DNA of 12,435 bases from Clostridia bacterium (lineage in GTDB: Bacteria > Bacillota > Clostridia > Oscillospirales > Acutalibacteraceae): the NCBI GenBank assembly GCA_900767015.1, contig CAAFXQ010000255.1, positions 1-12,435 on the forward strand, in the 5' to 3' direction. The first letter of the stretch is position 1. The number at the start of each line of letters is the position of its first letter. Under the pieces are notes generated by a model that was given only the letters and a program-made list of their open reading frames with translations, ran no database searches and was not told the DNA's origin. A program made the position numbers and the translations under genes. Shown piece after piece: positions 7,038 to 12,435 of this stretch.

Positions 7038-8132
7038 TCAGACATTAAACAGGAAGTGAACGACGTCTCCGTCCTTCATGACATACTCCTTGCCCTCCGA
7101 ACGGATCAGACCCTTTTCCTTTGCGGCGGCAAGAGAGCCGCACTGCATCAGGTTTTCGAAGGAGATGACTTCGGCACGGATAAAGCCTCGTTCAAAATCG
7201 GAATGAATTTTTCCGGCCGCCTGAGGAGCCTTTGTGCCCTTTTTGATCGTCCACGCACGGACTTCGGGAGTGCCGGCGGTGAGATACGAAATCAGCCCGA
7301 GAAGCTCATAGCTTTTTTGGATCAGCAAATCAAGTCCGCCCTGCTCAATGCCGAGGTCAGAAAGGAACATTTCCTTGTCCTCTTTGGAAAGCGAAGAAAT
7401 TTCGGCTTCGAGTCCGGCACAGATCGGAAGCACTTCACTGCCCTCTGCGGCGGCAAATTCACAGACCGCTTTATAGTTTTCGTTTTCGTCGATACCGCCC
7501 GAGAAATCCTCCTCGCTCATGTTGCACGCATAAATGACGGGCTTGCTCGTCAGAAGGCACGCAGAGTCAAGAAGCGCTTTTTCGTCGTCGTCACACTCGA
7601 CGCTTCTTGCCGGCTTTTCGCTTTCAAGTGTTTCTTTGACTCTCTTGAAAAACTCCACCTCGGAAAGAAGCTTTTTGTCTCCTTTTGCCGCCTTTGAAGA
7701 ACGGTCAATGCGCCGTTCGATCATTTCAAGGTCGGACAAAATCAGCTCAAGATTGATGGTTTCGATATCTCTTTTTGCGTCAACGCTTCCGTCAACATGA
7801 ATGATGTCGTCGTTTTCAAAACAGCGGACAACGTGAACGATAGCGTCAACCTCACGGATATGGGACAGGAACTTATTCCCGAGGCCCTCGCCTTTCGAAG
7901 CGCCTTTTACAAGACCGGCAATATCGACAAATTCAATCGTTGCCGGAGTGACCTTCGCCGGGTGATACATTTCGCAAAGAGCGTCGATTCTTTTATCGGG
8001 AACGGCAACAACGCCGACGTTCGGCTCGATGGTGCAAAAGGCATAGTTTGCGCTTTGTGCACCGGCGTTGGTAATGGCGTTAAAAAGTGTACTTTTGCCG
8101 ACGTTCGGCAAACCGACTATTCCTAATTTCAT
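7038..8132 (-). CDS. ychF: Redox-regulated ATPase YchF (OBG-family P-loop NTPase)
   Basis: The 364-residue protein has the standard length and domain order of YchF/OLA1. P-loop GLPNVGKS is at 7-14, CTIEPN at about 33-38, and switch region VDIAGLVKGASKGEG at about 69-83. NMSE at 204-207 replaces the GTPase NKxD motif and explains the family's preference for ATP. A coiled-coil region (about 125-180) and a C-terminal TGS domain (ending VHFLF) follow. YchF binds ribosomes and affects translation and oxidative stress responses; its exact bacterial role is not settled. The start at 8132 (ATG) has an AGGGAG site (complement of 8141-8146) at good distance. The gene is monocistronic here: its own promoter is at 8313-8341, it has a leader of about 170 nt, and it ends at the shared terminator. 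Confidence 0.95.
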   Translation of the reverse strand: MKLGIVGLPNVGKSTLFNAITNAGAQSANYAFCTIEPNVGVVAVPDKRIDALCEMYHPAKVTPATIEFVDIAGLVKGASKGEGLGNKFLSHIREVDAIVHVVRCFENDDIIHVDGSVDAKRDIETINLELILSDLEMIERRIDRSSKAAKGDKKLLSEVEFFKRVKETLESEKPARSVECDDDEKALLDSACLLTSKPVIYACNMSEEDFSGGIDENENYKAVCEFAAAEGSEVLPICAGLEAEISSLSKEDKEMFLSDLGIEQGGLDLLIQKSYELLGLISYLTAGTPEVRAWTIKKGTKAPQAAGKIHSDFERGFIRAEVISFENLMQCGSLAAAKEKGLIRSEGKEYVMKDGDVVHFLFNV

Positions 8133-8306
8133 TTATACATCTCCCTCTCAAATTTTACATATTTATTCTGTCTTTTGAACTGATTTCTCTATTTTTATTC
8201 AGGTTTTATTCACTTTCGCCCGGTACTCACCTTTTACTCACCTTTTTGGCCTTGAGATCGGGTGAGTAAATATACAAAAACACGGATTCGTATTCCGGGC
8301 AAAGTG
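8133..8306 (-). promoter_or_regulatory. Structured 5' leader of ychF (candidate RNA element)
   Basis: The predicted transcript start near 8306 leaves about 174 nt before the ychF ATG. The first 12 nt of the transcript (complement of 8295-8306) can pair with the complement of 8211-8223, 12 bp with one bulged base, enclosing 71 nt. Inside, the complements of 8261-8270 and 8233-8242 form a perfect 10-bp hairpin, and a second copy of the same 3' arm at 8224-8231 could compete for it. The remaining about 80 nt to the ribosome site is A-rich and looks unstructured. No known riboswitch class is recognised and no U-run follows. The structure is inferred by eye, without folding or alignment. Confidence 0.45.
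8224..8270. repeat. Tandem 11-bp direct repeat with inverted third copy
   Basis: The unit TACTCACCTTT occurs at 8224-8234 and again immediately at 8235-8245. GGTGAGTA, the reverse complement of its first 8 bases, occurs at 8261-8268. Copy 2 pairs with the inverted copy over 10 bp (8233-8242 with 8261-8270) and copy 1 over 8 bp. These lie within the ychF leader. Confidence 0.7.
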
Positions 8307-8322
8307 CTATTTATTATAGCAC
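8304..8322. promoter_or_regulatory. Dyad symmetry over the ychF -10 box (operator candidate)
   Basis: A 7-bp inverted repeat, GTGCTAT (8304-8310) and ATAGCAC (8316-8322), separated by 5 nt. It covers the minus-strand TATAAT (8313-8318) and the expected transcription start. The position suits a repressor site, but no regulator is known and chance symmetry is possible. Confidence 0.35.
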
Positions 8323-8341
8323 AGACGGAAAAAATTCTCAA
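8313..8341 (-). promoter_or_regulatory. Promoter for ychF
   Basis: Read on the minus strand, TTGAGA (8341-8336), a 17-nt spacer and perfect TATAAT (8318-8313). Five of six -35 bases and all -10 bases match the housekeeping consensus. The start of transcription would be near 8306. Confidence 0.7.
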
Positions 8342-8403
8342 GGGGGTTACGGGTTTTCGGGTGACAGCGAAAATGTCAATTTCCGTAAAAACAGTCAAAT
8401 CCC

Positions 8404-8431
8404 TTGATATCTTCGACTTTTATGTTATAAT
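8404..8431 (+). promoter_or_regulatory. Promoter for the TauE/siroheme-reductase operon
   Basis: TTGATA (8404-8409), a 16-nt spacer, and TATAAT (8426-8431) with an extended TG at 8423-8424. The predicted start near 8438 lies 10 nt before AAGGAG (8448-8453) and about 26 nt before the ATG at 8464. The promoter is divergent from that of ychF, 63 nt away. Together with the ychF leader it accounts for most of the 331-nt gap 8133-8463. Confidence 0.7.
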
Positions 8432-8463
8432 TATCTTTGTAATTATTAAGGAGAGTACGGAAA

Positions 8464-9249
8464 ATGCTTTATCTGATCTGCTGTCTGGTCACCTTGTTCG
8501 CCTGTGCCTTGGGAACCATATGCGGTATGGGCGGAGGCATTATCATCAAGCCGGTGCTGGACGCTACGGGCGTCATGTCGGTTTCCGCCGTCACGTTTCT
8601 GTCCGGCTGTACAGTGATTGCGATGTCCTGCTGGAGTGTCGGTAAGACGATTTTAAAAAAGGAAGCCGCACTTGACAAACACAGCACCCCGTTTCTGGCG
8701 GTGGGAGCCGCTTTGGGCGGTGTTGCCGGCAAAGAGCTTTTCAACCTCGTTGCCGCTCAGTTTACCGACCGCAATACCGCCGGCGGTGTGCAGGCGTGTT
8801 TGCTTCTGATTGCGACCTTTGCCACGTTTCTTTATACTGTCCGCAAGGATAAGATTACACCCAAACAGGTGCAGTCCCGGGCGGTCTGTGCCATCATCGG
8901 ACTGCTTCTCGGCTTGCTCGGTGCTTTTCTCGGAATCGGCGGCGGTCCGTTCAATGTGGCGGCTTTGTGCTATTTCTTTTCGATGCCCACGAAAAAGGCG
9001 ACGCAGAACAGCTTGATGATTGTGCTGCTCAGTCAGCTTGCCGCTACGCTTCAGACGATACTCAAAAACGGTGCTCCCGAGCTCAACCCGATTCTTCTTT
9101 TGTGTATGATTGCGGTTGCCGTTGCCGCAAGTGAGGCCGGGCGGCAAATCAACCGCCGGATTGATAACCGTCAGGCGACCTTTTGCCTGGAGGGTGCAAT
9201 GCTTCTGATTATGGGAATCAGTGTGTATAATATGGTTAAATTCTTTTGA
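8464..9249 (+). CDS. TauE/SafE-family membrane transporter (sulfite/sulfonate exporter type)
   Basis: The 261-residue protein is strongly hydrophobic with about eight membrane segments. It has the family's two internally related glycine motifs: GMGGGIIIKP at 21-30 and LGIGGGPFN at 156-164, each early in one half. TauE/SafE (DUF81) proteins move sulfite, sulfoacetate or other small organosulfur and carboxylic anions across the cytoplasmic membrane. The member's substrate cannot be read from sequence alone. The gene directly downstream (22-nt gap, no terminator) encodes a siroheme-type reductase, which points to sulfite or a related anion; import or export is unresolved. The ATG at 8464 has AAGGAG 10 nt upstream and its own promoter. 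The length is normal for the family, with no sign of truncation. Confidence 0.85.
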   Translation: MLYLICCLVTLFACALGTICGMGGGIIIKPVLDATGVMSVSAVTFLSGCTVIAMSCWSVGKTILKKEAALDKHSTPFLAVGAALGGVAGKELFNLVAAQFTDRNTAGGVQACLLLIATFATFLYTVRKDKITPKQVQSRAVCAIIGLLLGLLGAFLGIGGGPFNVAALCYFFSMPTKKATQNSLMIVLLSQLAATLQTILKNGAPELNPILLLCMIAVAVAASEAGRQINRRIDNRQATFCLEGAMLLIMGISVYNMVKFF

Positions 9250-9271
9250 TTGAAATAAGGAGGACGTTAAG

Positions 9272-10630
9272 ATGTCAGTGAAAGAAAGAGCCGGATATTA
9301 TTATTTTGACTGTGATAAGGGCTGTGCCGAAGCGATACTGCTTGCGGCGAACGATGTGTACGGTCTCGGCATTACCGAAGCCGAAGCGGGTCTATTCGCA
9401 GGCTTTCGCACCGGTATGGGCTGTGCCGGCACCTGCGGCGGTTTGTCGGGCGCAATCGGTGTTCTCAGCCGGAAATATGCAGGCCGTGAGGACCTCAAGC
9501 AGCTTTGCGCCGATTTTGTGAAGTACTTCGAAGAAAAGCTTGCCTGTGATTCTGTCGACTGTGCTGTGATAGCCGCCCGTTATAAAACGGACGAAAGCCG
9601 TTGCCGTGCCGCTGTGGAGCTGACAGCACAGGCACTTGAGGAATACCTTGATAAGCTTGACGGCAAGACCGTTTCCGTCAGTACCGACGGCTGTACGGTA
9701 AGCCCGGAGGACATCAAACGGGTCAAGGGAATGGGCTTTCTTCATCAGAAAGGCACCGACCGCTTCAACGCCCGTATTATCACACGAAACGGCCGGATCA
9801 CCGACAAGGAAAGTCAGGCGATTACGGACGCAGCAAGGCTGTACGGCGACGGGCATATGATGTTTACGACCCGTCTTACGGTGGAGGTTTCCGGCGTTGA
9901 ATACAAGAATATTGATGCTTTCCGTGAATTTGTCGGAAAGGCCGGTCTTGAAACGGGCGGAACCGGAAGCAAGGTGCGTCCCGTTGTTTCCTGCAAGGGT
10001 ACGACCTGTCAGTACGGTCTTTACGACACCTACGCAATCAGCAACGAAATTCATGACCGCTTCTACAAGGGCTATCAGAGCGTGTCCCTGCCTCATAAGT
10101 TCAAAATTGCGGTGGGCGGCTGTCCGAACAACTGCGTCAAGCCCGATCTGAACGATCTTGGTATCATCGGCGCAAGAGTACCGGGCTACGACCCGGCCTC
10201 GTGCAAGGGCTGTAAAAAATGTCAGGTAGTGCTTTCCTGCCCGATTCATGCTGCAACACTTTTGGACGGGAAGCTTGTGATTGACCCCGAGCTTTGCAAC
10301 AGCTGCGGCCGCTGTGTCGGCAAGTGTCCGTTCCACTGTAACGACGAGGGCGCCTACGGTTGGAAGGTCTATGTCGGCGGACGTTGGGGCAAGCGTGTTG
10401 CGCACGGACGGGTTCTCGGCAAGATTTTCACCGACAAAGAGGAATTGATGAGTGTTGTTGAAAAAGCGATTCTTCTTTTCCGTGATCAGGGCATTTCCGG
10501 CGAACGTTTTGCCGACACCATCGAGCGCATCGGCTTTGAAAAGGTACAAGCTCAGCTTTTAGGCGATGAACTGCTCGAACGCAAGAAAGAGATTCTCGGG
10601 CTGAATGTTGTCGGCGGAGCAAGCTGCTGA
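9272..10630 (+). CDS. C_GCAxxG_C_C redox domain fused to siroheme-type sulfite/nitrite reductase and 2x[4Fe-4S]
   Basis: The 452-residue protein has three parts. Residues 1-130 match the C_GCAxxG_C_C putative redox family: C14-x3-GCA (C18), GMGCAGTCGG (C51, C55), then C79, C92, C97 and C111. Residues about 144-300 resemble one half of a nitrite/sulfite reductase: a ferredoxin-like part with FNARIITRNGR and QAITDAARLYGDGH, then cluster/siroheme cysteines C241-x4-C246 and C284-x3-C288 in GGCPNNC, with DLGI after the usual six-residue gap. Residues 305-355 carry two ferredoxin motifs, C311-x2-C314-x2-C317-x5-C323P and C342-x2-C345-x2-C348-x3-C352P. The likely role is cytoplasmic reduction of sulfite (or nitrite) with electrons entering through the clusters; the N-terminal cysteines may relay electrons or hold sulfur (inference). 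The first siroheme pair is spaced x4 rather than the common x5. AAGGAGG (9257-9263) precedes ATG 9272. It is in an operon with the TauE-like transporter. Confidence 0.8.
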   Translation: MSVKERAGYYYFDCDKGCAEAILLAANDVYGLGITEAEAGLFAGFRTGMGCAGTCGGLSGAIGVLSRKYAGREDLKQLCADFVKYFEEKLACDSVDCAVIAARYKTDESRCRAAVELTAQALEEYLDKLDGKTVSVSTDGCTVSPEDIKRVKGMGFLHQKGTDRFNARIITRNGRITDKESQAITDAARLYGDGHMMFTTRLTVEVSGVEYKNIDAFREFVGKAGLETGGTGSKVRPVVSCKGTTCQYGLYDTYAISNEIHDRFYKGYQSVSLPHKFKIAVGGCPNNCVKPDLNDLGIIGARVPGYDPASCKGCKKCQVVLSCPIHAATLLDGKLVIDPELCNSCGRCVGKCPFHCNDEGAYGWKVYVGGRWGKRVAHGRVLGKIFTDKEELMSVVEKAILLFRDQGISGERFADTIERIGFEKVQAQLLGDELLERKKEILGLNVVGGASC

Positions 10631-10673
10631 CACGAACGCCGAAACCGCTTTCAACCAATACGGATTACACAAA

Positions 10674-10711
10674 ACGGACATGACCTTTTGCGATCATGTC
10701 CGTGATTTTTT
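10674..10711. terminator. Strong terminator after the reductase, usable from both sides
   Basis: A perfect 10-bp stem, ACGGACATGA (10674-10683) with TCATGTCCGT (10694-10703), is followed on the plus strand by GATTTTTTGTTTT. It stands 44 nt after the reductase stop. On the minus strand, behind the metY stop at 10726, the hairpin is followed by TTTGTGT, a shorter U-run, so it can end both convergent transcripts. Confidence 0.8.
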
Positions 10712-10725
10712 GTTTTGAAATCGGA

Positions 10726-12009
10726 TTATTTTGTAGCCGCCGCAAGTGCCTGTTCAAGGTCAGCGATAATGTCCTCGACGTCCTCGATTCCGACCGAAAG
10801 ACGGACAAGGTCGCTTCTGACACCTGCCTCCTCAAGCTGTTCGTCGGTAAGCTGACGGTGGGTCGTGCTCGCCGGGTGAAGGACACAGGTGCGGCAGTCG
10901 GCAACGTGCGTGCAGATACCGGCAAGGGCGAGTGAATCCATGAATTTTGTTGCGGCTTCTCTTCCGCCCTTAACGCCGAAGGAAATGACGCCGCTTGTGC
11001 CGTTCGGCATATATTTTTTGGCGATTTCATACTGGCTGTCGCTCTCAAGTCCCGGATAGGACACCCACGAAACCTTATCGCTTTCGCTCAGGTACTTCGC
11101 AACCGCCAGCGCATTTTCACAATGCTTTTTCACTCTCAGCGGAAGCGTTTCAAGACCGAGGTTCAATAAAAAGGCGTTCTGCGGCGACGGAATCGAGCCG
11201 AGGTCACGCATCAGCTGAACAACACATTTCGTGATATACGCACCCTTGCCGAACCGCTCGGTATAGGTGACGCCGTGATAGGAGTCGTCCGGTGTAGTAA
11301 GTCCCGGGTACTTGTCGTTCTGTGTCCAGTCAAAGTTTCCGCTGTCAACAATAACGCCGCCGACGCTTGTTGCGTGACCGTCCATGTATTTGGTCGTGGA
11401 ATGGGTGACGATATCAGCGCCGAACTCGAATGGACGGCAATTAACGGGCGTCGGGAACGTGTTGTCGACAATCAGCGGAACGCCGTGTGCGTGCGCCGCC
11501 TTGGCGAATTTTTCAATATCCAGAACGTTCAGAGACGGGTTCGAAAGCGTTTCACCGAAAACCGCCTTCGTGTTTTCTTTGAAAGCGGCATTCAGTTCCT
11601 CTTCGGTGCAGTCGGGCGAAACAAAGGTAAAGTCAATGCCAAGCTTGCGCATGGTCACATTGAAAAGGTTGAACGTACCGCCGTAAATTGCGGTTGAGCT
11701 TACAACGTGGTCGCCGGCCGAGCAGATATTGAAAACGGCGAAGAAGTTTGCCGCCTGTCCGGACGAAGTCAGCACCGCCGCAACGCCGCCCTCGATGTCA
11801 GCAATTTTTGCGGCGACGGCGTCGTTGGTCGGATTCTGAAGCCGGGTGTAAAAATATCCCTCGGCTTCGAGATCAAACAGCTTGCCCATTTCGACGCTTG
11901 AATCGTATTTATAGGTGGTACTCTGATAAATCGGAAGCACTCTCGGCTCGCCGTTTTTCGGGGTGTAGCCGGAATGCAGGCATTTTGTGGAAAGCTTATA
12001 GTCGCTCAT
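10726..12009 (-). CDS. metY: O-acetylhomoserine sulfhydrylase (MetY-type, PLP-dependent)
   Basis: The 427-residue cytoplasmic enzyme of the Cys/Met-metabolism PLP family has the MetY length (about 425-430; cystathionine gamma-synthase and lyases are near 380-400). The PLP lysine is K207 in HSTTKYMDGH, D182 (VDNTF) binds the pyridine nitrogen, SSGQAAN (82-88) binds phosphate, and Y54/R56 in YTRLQNPT come from the partner subunit. The reaction is O-acetylhomoserine plus sulfide to homocysteine and acetate, feeding methionine; many members also accept O-acetylserine. It starts at ATG 12009 with AAAGGAGA (complement of 12017-12024) 7 nt away and a strong promoter upstream. It is monocistronic and convergent with the siroheme reductase operon, whose expected product sulfide is its substrate. 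The annotated name could equally be O-acetylhomoserine aminocarboxypropyltransferase/cysteine synthase. Confidence 0.93.
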   Translation of the reverse strand: MSDYKLSTKCLHSGYTPKNGEPRVLPIYQSTTYKYDSSVEMGKLFDLEAEGYFYTRLQNPTNDAVAAKIADIEGGVAAVLTSSGQAANFFAVFNICSAGDHVVSSTAIYGGTFNLFNVTMRKLGIDFTFVSPDCTEEELNAAFKENTKAVFGETLSNPSLNVLDIEKFAKAAHAHGVPLIVDNTFPTPVNCRPFEFGADIVTHSTTKYMDGHATSVGGVIVDSGNFDWTQNDKYPGLTTPDDSYHGVTYTERFGKGAYITKCVVQLMRDLGSIPSPQNAFLLNLGLETLPLRVKKHCENALAVAKYLSESDKVSWVSYPGLESDSQYEIAKKYMPNGTSGVISFGVKGGREAATKFMDSLALAGICTHVADCRTCVLHPASTTHRQLTDEQLEEAGVRSDLVRLSVGIEDVEDIIADLEQALAAATK

Positions 12010-12053
12010 TTCTTGTCTCCTTTGCTTTAAAAGGTGGTTTTTGCAGTTATTTA

Positions 12054-12082
12054 ATTATAGTCTATCCGTCTTTTGAAGTCAA
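12054..12082 (-). promoter_or_regulatory. Promoter for metY
   Basis: On the minus strand, TTGACT (12082-12077), a 17-nt spacer and perfect TATAAT (12059-12054). The predicted start near 12047 gives a leader of only about 38 nt, too short for a SAM riboswitch or T-box, so any sulfur control would have to act on the promoter. Confidence 0.75.
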
Positions 12083-12162
12083 GGGAGCCTTTTCGGTTCT
12101 TTTACCGCTCTTCGTCGGTTTTTAACCGCTTTTCTTGGCGCAGGTTGCCTGTCTGATGGTCG
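12083..12162. other. Non-coding stretch upstream of metY
   Basis: I see no gene here. It holds two small hairpins, CGGT/ACCG near 12093-12106 and CGGTT/AACCG near 12115-12127, and then plain sequence up to the tandem repeat. It is part of the gene-free 426-nt right end of the window (12010-12435). Confidence 0.4.
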
Positions 12163-12369
12163 CTATGAGAAATCAGAATGCAGAGGTCAGAAGTCAGAAT
12201 ACGTGTCGGTTGGTCTGTACTTCTCTGCTTTGACTTGTTCTGTTCTTTCACCTTGTGCTCATGCCCTATGAGAAATCAGAATGCAGAGGTCAGAAGTCAG
12301 AATATGTATCGGTTGGTCTGTACTTCTCTGCTTTAACTTGTTCTATTCTTCTACCTTTGTGCTCATGCC
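12163..12369. repeat. Tandem duplication of a ~103-bp unit
   Basis: Two adjacent copies, 12163-12265 and 12266-12369, begin CTATGAGAAATCAG and end CTCATGCC. They differ by about half a dozen substitutions and a one-base length change, with most differences in the second half. Each copy contains GCAGAG early and CTCTGC later (for example 12180-12185 and 12225-12230), so each could fold on itself. Short TCAGAA sub-repeats occur inside each unit. No coding capacity is evident. Confidence 0.9.
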
Positions 12370-12378
12370 GCACGGGCA

Positions 12379-12410
12379 CTTACTTTCTTTCAGTCACGAA
12401 AGAAAGTAAG
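12379..12410. repeat. Perfect 13-bp inverted repeat
   Basis: CTTACTTTCTTTC (12379-12391) pairs with GAAAGAAAGTAAG (12398-12410) around a 6-nt loop. An outer pairing GCACTTA (12376-12382) with TAAGTGC (12425-12431) is possible as an alternative. There is no U-run on either side, so it is not a standard intrinsic terminator. It looks like a dispersed repeat or REP/MITE-like end, cut by the window edge. Confidence 0.65.
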
Positions 12411-12435
12411 CAAAGAAGCGCTTTTAAGTGCGCAT

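Noticed and set aside
7056..7697. A 213-codon plus-strand open frame opposite ychF
   Set aside because: It is antisense to a highly conserved gene and lies directly behind a terminator hairpin, with no promoter or ribosome site.
8262..8645. A 127-codon plus-strand frame running into the TauE-like gene
   Set aside because: It spans two opposing promoters and the start of the TauE-like gene in another frame, has no ribosome site and no recognisable domain.
9392..10549. A long open frame (385 codons) on the minus strand within the siroheme-reductase gene
   Set aside because: It lies fully antisense to a well-supported iron-sulfur protein; its translation shows no recognised motif and it has no convincing ribosome site. 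It follows from codon bias of the real gene.
12010..12053. SAM riboswitch or T-box upstream of metY
   Set aside because: The promoter position leaves a leader of about 38 nt, too short for either element.
12166..12337. Two 22-codon frames beginning MRNQNAEV, one in each tandem repeat copy, ending in TGA and TAA
   Set aside because: Both copies keep the frame only because they are near-identical; most differences inside change amino acids and there is no ribosome site.
12163..12369. Possible CRISPR array
   Set aside because: There are only two copies, directly adjacent, ~103 bp each with no spacers and no cas genes.

Overview
The window looks like a chromosomal segment from an anaerobic Firmicute. 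Clostridia, probably an Oscillospirales/Ruminococcaceae-type gut bacterium, is my inference from protein flavour, strong GGAGG ribosome sites, TTGACA/TATAAT-like promoters and mid-range base composition. I could not run a search to confirm it. No tRNA, rRNA, CRISPR array, transposase or phage gene is visible.

Layout: (1) 1-1783, + strand: the end of an HPr-kinase-like gene, a radical SAM/SPASM enzyme and a PqqD-like small protein. All three overlap translationally and the unit closes with an intrinsic terminator; this resembles a peptide-modification (RiPP-type) cassette whose precursor would lie outside the window. (2) 1812-4197, + strand: a clear promoter, an ABC-F ATPase, and a metallophosphoesterase 15 nt downstream with an altered active-site motif. 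(3) 4288-7020, + strand: a secreted ceramidase-like protein and a membrane-anchored alpha/beta hydrolase, then a strong hairpin shared with the convergent gene. (4) 7038-8341, - strand: ychF, with a strong promoter and a ~170-nt leader that begins with one arm of a long-range inverted repeat. (5) 8404-10711, + strand: a promoter, a TauE/SafE-family transporter and a three-part fusion (C_GCAxxG_C_C redox domain, siroheme-type sulfite/nitrite reductase half, two [4Fe-4S] motifs), ending in a good terminator. (6) 10726-12082, - strand: a MetY-type O-acetylhomoserine sulfhydrylase with its own promoter. (7) 12083-12435: no gene seen; a tandem duplication of a ~103-bp unit and a perfect 13-bp inverted repeat.

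Genes working together: block 1 is an enzyme/carrier/kinase set. Blocks 5 and 6 form a sulfur neighbourhood: sulfite or sulfonate movement, siroheme-type reduction toward sulfide, and capture of sulfide as homocysteine. The most interesting items are the ychF leader architecture, the GCAxxG-siroheme reductase fusion with its non-standard cysteine spacing, the GNHE-to-GEHE phosphoesterase, and the overlapping kinase-rSAM-PqqD cassette.
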